A stretch of 64,000 nucleotides of DNA from Deltaproteobacteria bacterium (GTDB taxonomy: Bacteria; Myxococcota_A; Polyangia; HGW-17; SLPX01), in contig JAGGXR010000092.1 of the NCBI GenBank assembly GCA_021162935.1, forward strand, positions 1 through 64,000, written 5' to 3'. The notes under the pieces are model-generated. The model was not told the origin of the DNA. It was given only the letters and a program-made list of their open reading frames with translations, and ran no database searches. Below, in pieces: positions 60,689 through 64,000 of this stretch. The translations under genes and the position numbers were made by a program. Within the stretch, counting starts at the first letter, position 1, and every line of letters starts with the position of its first letter.

Positions 60689-62611
60689 ATGAGAATCGTC
60701 TGTGAAAACTGTTCAACGAAGTACTCCATTGCGGATGAGAAGGTCCGCGGGAAGGTCTTCAAGATCCGATGCAAGAAGTGCGGTCACATCATTGTGGTCA
60801 AGGGAGCCCCTGAGCAACCAGCTTCCGCTGCCGGTGGTGCCAATGTCTTTGACGACAAGGAAACTCGGGTCTTCGACTATTCGGGGTTCGAAGGGGAAGA
60901 AAATCCCGGGGGCGGCGCAGAGGAGCCCATTTGGCACGTGGTGATCGACAAGGAGCAGGTGGGCCCCCTGACCGGGGAACAGGTGCGGCAGAAATTCGCC
61001 GGTGGGGAGATCGATACGGATACGTACGTCTGGCGCGAAGGATTTGCCGACTGGGTTCGCCTGGGGGCCGTGGATGAGTTTGCCGATCTCGAAGGAGCCA
61101 CCGTGGCGGCGGAGTCCCCGTTCGGGAATTTTGGTGCGGCAGGAGCGGCAGAAGCCGCACCCTCGGAATCCGAGCCATCCGCTCAAGCTGACGGAGATCT
61201 TTTCGGAGCAGCAGCTCAGCCGGAGCCCGAGGCTGCACCGGCTGCCGGTGGTCTGTTCGGAGGGGGAGGTCCCCAGGCGCAGCCAGCCGGTGGCGGATTG
61301 TTCGATGCCCAGCAAGCCGCGCCTCGTGCGGCGGAAGCCGATGCCGGCGCTGGTCTTTTTGGCGCTGCTGTTGCTCAGCAAGCTCCTGCCGCTGGTGGTG
61401 GCTCGTTCGGCGCCCCGGCCGCGACGGCTCAGGACCGTGGGGCCCTGTTTCCAGACGAGGAGGATGACGATCAGCAGCAGCCTGCCATGACCGGACAGCG
61501 GAATGAAAATTCTGTGTTGTTTTCGCTTTCCAATTTGCAGGCTTTGGCCACTGGTGGCCCCAAGAAGTCGGCAAACGTGGGGCTGTCGTCGCCCGCCAGC
61601 GCGTCACCTTCGCCGGCCAATAAGCCGTCGGGAGGTTCAGGGCTGCTGGATATTAGGGCTATGGCGGCATCGACCCTCGGCAACTCCGGTGGAGGAGGGG
61701 GCCTTGGCGGAGGCATGAATGACGCCATCGCCATGCCGAGCGCTTTCGCTGGGCCGATCGCCGCTCCAGTGCTCATGCCTGTTGCTTCGGATCGGCCCCG
61801 GTGGCTCATTCCTGCCATGATCATGGGAGGCGTTCTTTTGGTGGCCGTGATCGTCCTTGGTGTGATCGTGGTGATGCGCATGGGCCACAAACCGGCACCC
61901 AAACAGGTGGTCGTGGCGCAAAAGAACGAATCCGACATGGGAGTGGATCACAGGACCGAGGCCATGACGGCTGCCAATCTTGACATGGTCGGCATGGAAG
62001 CCGATTCAGGGATGGCCGGCATGGACGCCATGGCTCCGTCTGGCGACATGGGGACGGCATCGGGTGGCGCCTCGGCTCCAGCGAGTCGTGTGGAACCCAA
62101 GAGTCGCAATGCAGGACGGCGTCACGGTCGATCACGAGGTGGCAGAAGCCGTGCCCGGAACACGGGCTTCCATTCGGCTCGTTCGACAGGAAGCTTTGGG
62201 GTGCCGGGGACCACGAGAAGTACGCCACGGTTTTCGAGACATGGTGGCGGCAGTGACCCTCTGGCGGCTTTGTTGAGTCGGGCGGCGAGGCCGAGGCATA
62301 CAGCGGCGACAAGCCGACCTTCGGCGCCGTCCATCTCGAAGCAGTCGTTGAACCGGTCGGATATCAAGAGCGGGATCAACAGGGTAAAGAGCAGTGTCCG
62401 ACGCTGCTACGACAAGTACAAGGTTCCGGGTATGATTCGCGTCGGGGTGACTGTCAAAGGTTCGTCGGGACGCGTCAGTTCCGCATCGATTCGGGGAAAG
62501 TTTTCAGGCACCCCAACGGGGCGGTGTGTGGCACGCGCCGTTCGTCGTGCGCACTTCGCGAAGTTTGCACGATCGAGTCAGAGCTTTACCTATCCGTTCA
62601 TTCTGCGATAG
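60689..62611 (+). CDS. AgmX/PglI-like protein: zinc ribbon, GYF, membrane helix, C-terminal AgmX domain
   Basis: A 640-residue protein. It starts with an MJ0042-type zinc ribbon (Cys5, 8, 28 and 31), followed by a GYF_2 domain (about 80-130), a long Ala/Gly/Gln-rich disordered region (about 135-365), one transmembrane helix (about 371-398), an acidic then basic linker, and a C-terminal beta domain (about 555-640) with the pattern IKSGINRVKSSVRRCYDKYK and YPFILR. This order matches AgmX and related gliding-motility proteins of myxobacteria, where the C-terminal domain sits in the periplasm and may bind outer-envelope components. A role in motility or envelope coupling here is inference. Confidence 0.85.
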   Translation: MRIVCENCSTKYSIADEKVRGKVFKIRCKKCGHIIVVKGAPEQPASAAGGANVFDDKETRVFDYSGFEGEENPGGGAEEPIWHVVIDKEQVGPLTGEQVRQKFAGGEIDTDTYVWREGFADWVRLGAVDEFADLEGATVAAESPFGNFGAAGAAEAAPSESEPSAQADGDLFGAAAQPEPEAAPAAGGLFGGGGPQAQPAGGGLFDAQQAAPRAAEADAGAGLFGAAVAQQAPAAGGGSFGAPAATAQDRGALFPDEEDDDQQQPAMTGQRNENSVLFSLSNLQALATGGPKKSANVGLSSPASASPSPANKPSGGSGLLDIRAMAASTLGNSGGGGGLGGGMNDAIAMPSAFAGPIAAPVLMPVASDRPRWLIPAMIMGGVLLVAVIVLGVIVVMRMGHKPAPKQVVVAQKNESDMGVDHRTEAMTAANLDMVGMEADSGMAGMDAMAPSGDMGTASGGASAPASRVEPKSRNAGRRHGRSRGGRSRARNTGFHSARSTGSFGVPGTTRSTPRFSRHGGGSDPLAALLSRAARPRHTAATSRPSAPSISKQSLNRSDIKSGINRVKSSVRRCYDKYKVPGMIRVGVTVKGSSGRVSSASIRGKFSGTPTGRCVARAVRRAHFAKFARSSQSFTYPFILR

Positions 62612-62636
62612 TTTCGCTCGTCCACGTCACTTCTTC

Positions 62637-62665
62637 TTGACAAACACTTGAGCTGTCTCATTAAA
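62637..62665 (+). promoter_or_regulatory. Putative promoter of the acidic small protein gene
   Basis: A perfect -35 box TTGACA (62637-62642) with a weak -10, ATTAAA (62660-62665), after 17 bases. It ends about 45 bases before the ATG at 62711. Confidence 0.45.
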
Positions 62666-62710
62666 CTTGCGATGCCTCTGTGGCGGTCCCTTTGTGGTAG
62701 GAGTGCGATC

Positions 62711-63187
62711 ATGCCAAATCTGGAAGTGGGAACCCTGGAAGATCACCTGAGTGACGATGAAATTCGAGAATTGTTAGCGGCTCTCGAACGGGCCGGGATC
62801 GAAGGCTTTGCTGAGGGGGACAAGTCGGGCAGCGGATCCGTTGGAGAAACCGTGGACGAGGATGCCGTGACCGAGTTCATGGATCGCCTCGAGGGGCACG
62901 ACGTGGCGGCGGACCTCTATTTGCCAGTGGAATTCGATGGACGGATCGATGCCGCAGATCGACGGATCGGGAGTCTGATGGGTTTGCTTGATGTGCTCGA
63001 AGAGATCGCCGACGATCTCGAGATCGAAGACAGCGATGATCCGGTGGAGTCGGAAGACGACGACGACGTCATGTATGCGACGGAGATGGAAATCCTCGAT
63101 GCTCGGCTTCGGGTCATCTGGCACGCCATGTTCGAAGGGGCTCATACGGCTTTGGAACATGGTCTGAGTCTGGTTGTGATTCATTGA
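62711..63187 (+). CDS. Small acidic protein of unknown function
   Basis: A 158-residue, strongly acidic soluble protein with two helical segments and a cluster of Asp and Glu at about 118-135. No family is recognised. TAGGAG seven bases before the ATG at 62711 supports this start; a TTG at 62648 lies in frame further upstream. It is followed 85 bases later by a membrane protein gene cut by the window end. Confidence 0.6.
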   Translation: MPNLEVGTLEDHLSDDEIRELLAALERAGIEGFAEGDKSGSGSVGETVDEDAVTEFMDRLEGHDVAADLYLPVEFDGRIDAADRRIGSLMGLLDVLEEIADDLEIEDSDDPVESEDDDDVMYATEMEILDARLRVIWHAMFEGAHTALEHGLSLVVIH

Positions 63188-63272
63188 TGAATTTGGTCGA
63201 AATGACCGTTCCTGGAACCGAAACGCTCAAAGTTCTGTGGTGACGAGTCTTTCGGGGAGTACCGCCTGATCC

Positions 63273-64000
63273 TTGGAATTCGCATTGGAAGTCGGGCTGT
63301 GGGTCGTCCTGCTGAACAGCCTCTTTGTCGCCTGGACCATCTATCGCCGAAGCGGTAGGGCGGAGTTTGGTTATGTCCTGTTGCTTGCTGGCAACGGGCT
63401 GCTTGCCGGGTATCTCCTTGGTGCGGATGTGGCGAATTCCGTCTGGGCCGTGATCAGCATCGGGGTTTTCGTCTTCACTGTGATGGTGCCTCCCTGGGTC
63501 GCCAAGATGGTGGAGCGGGCCGTGTATCGCGACCAGATCCATCGTGCTTTGAGACTGCATACCCTCCAGGCTCTTTTGCAGCCAGGCCGCAACTGGGCTG
63601 ATTCTCGCGAAATGCTGACGCGTTTCGGCCTGATCCAGTCGGGGCGGTCGCAGGATGTCGTGGACGAGTTGCTGCGGCTTCGAACGGAGGTGCCCAAAGA
63701 CGACCAGGTTGCCGTGGATGCGCAGGTTGTCCACACGCTGACCATGGCTCGTCGGTGGGAAGACGCTATCAAGTACTTCGAGGCGCACCTTCCTTTCGAC
63801 CTGCTGGCATTCGACGTGTTGTTGGCGGCTCGGATGATCAGGGCCTACGGAGAAGTGGGGCAATGTGAAGGGCTGCTTCATGCCATGGAGCTGCTCGAAG
63901 ACAGCCCTGCAGCGGATTCCTCGTCTGAGGTTCTTTCACAGGCGAGGCTCATGTTCTTGGCCTTCTGCGGCAAGCAGGAAGAGGTCGAGGAACTGCTTCG
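63273..64000 (+). CDS. N-terminal part of a membrane protein with helical repeats (cut by window end)
   Basis: The open frame runs from a TTG at 63273, or TTG at 63285, to the end of the window, at least 242 codons, with a stop just upstream at 63267. Two or three hydrophobic helices lie in the first 90 residues (LWVVLLNSLFVAW, YVLLLAGNGLLAGYLL, VWAVISIGVFVFTVMV). The rest is helical with a TPR-like rhythm. The C terminus is missing, so it could be a rhomboid-type or other membrane protein; no family can be named. The start is uncertain. Confidence 0.6.
   Translation, partial: MEFALEVGLWVVLLNSLFVAWTIYRRSGRAEFGYVLLLAGNGLLAGYLLGADVANSVWAVISIGVFVFTVMVPPWVAKMVERAVYRDQIHRALRLHTLQALLQPGRNWADSREMLTRFGLIQSGRSQDVVDELLRLRTEVPKDDQVAVDAQVVHTLTMARRWEDAIKYFEAHLPFDLLAFDVLLAARMIRAYGEVGQCEGLLHAMELLEDSPAADSSSEVLSQARLMFLAFCGKQEEVEELL

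Overview
The window is a GC-rich bacterial chromosome segment with about 46 protein genes, four tRNA genes and a small interspersed repeat. Several features point to Myxococcota or a close relative: lipoproteins with myxobacterial cysteine-rich (DUF4215-type) repeats, a MYXO-CTERM-like C-terminal anchor, an AgmX-like zinc-ribbon/GYF protein, a Ser/Thr kinase with a receiver domain, and a DnaK/J-domain/TPR cluster. A degenerate, sensory-type [FeFe]-hydrogenase homologue and MinD-ferredoxin proteins suggest an anaerobic or facultative lifestyle. No rRNA, phage, complete insertion sequence or CRISPR array is visible.

Layout. 0.25-4.3 kb: a redox or hydrogen sensing module (DRTGG plus GHKL ATPase, hydrogenase-like Fe-S protein, DRTGG protein, PHP hydrolase, second GHKL ATPase). 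4.5-12.4 kb: hutH, a sugar-kinase-like phosphotransferase, a glycosyltransferase-methyltransferase fusion, a long radical SAM protein and an MscS channel with a cyclic-nucleotide-binding domain. 12.5-16.4 kb (minus strand): a LamG lipoprotein, tRNA-Leu and tRNA-Ser, a tandem MinD-ferredoxin fusion and a NifX-like protein. 16.6-20.6 kb: acyl-CoA dehydrogenase, pyrG, rsfS, rlmH. 20.6-29.1 kb: nucleoside kinase, S41 protease and Ser/Thr kinase on the minus strand, then a CPA2 antiporter and two membrane proteins on the plus strand. 29.2-37.9 kb (minus strand): def, hutI, hutU, pyrF, an M3-like peptidase and a beta-CASP hydrolase. 37.9-38.3 kb: a tRNA-Val/tRNA-Asp operon with a recognisable promoter and terminator. 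38.5-40.3 kb: coaE and a reductase-like SDR. 40.3-46.3 kb (minus strand): a repeat scaffold, a DnaK paralogue and a J-domain/TPR protein. 46.5-64 kb: a membrane protein, folE2, a run of exported or surface proteins, OsmC, purA, the AgmX-like protein and two unknowns, the last cut by the window end.

Themes. Histidine degradation is split: hutH stands alone, and hutU-hutI sit 25 kb away behind pyrF. The hydrogenase-like module and the DnaK/J-domain/scaffold cluster are the best candidates for poorly described systems. In the second, two proteins share a small helical domain placed at opposite ends, and the scaffold carries seven copies of an acidic Pro-Thr motif. A repeat of about 155-180 bp with terminal and internal inverted repeats occurs twice in full and once as an end fragment, each time upstream of a gene on the same strand.

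All calls come from reading the sequence; no database search was run. Start codons were chosen from Shine-Dalgarno context and family length, and doubtful ones are marked.
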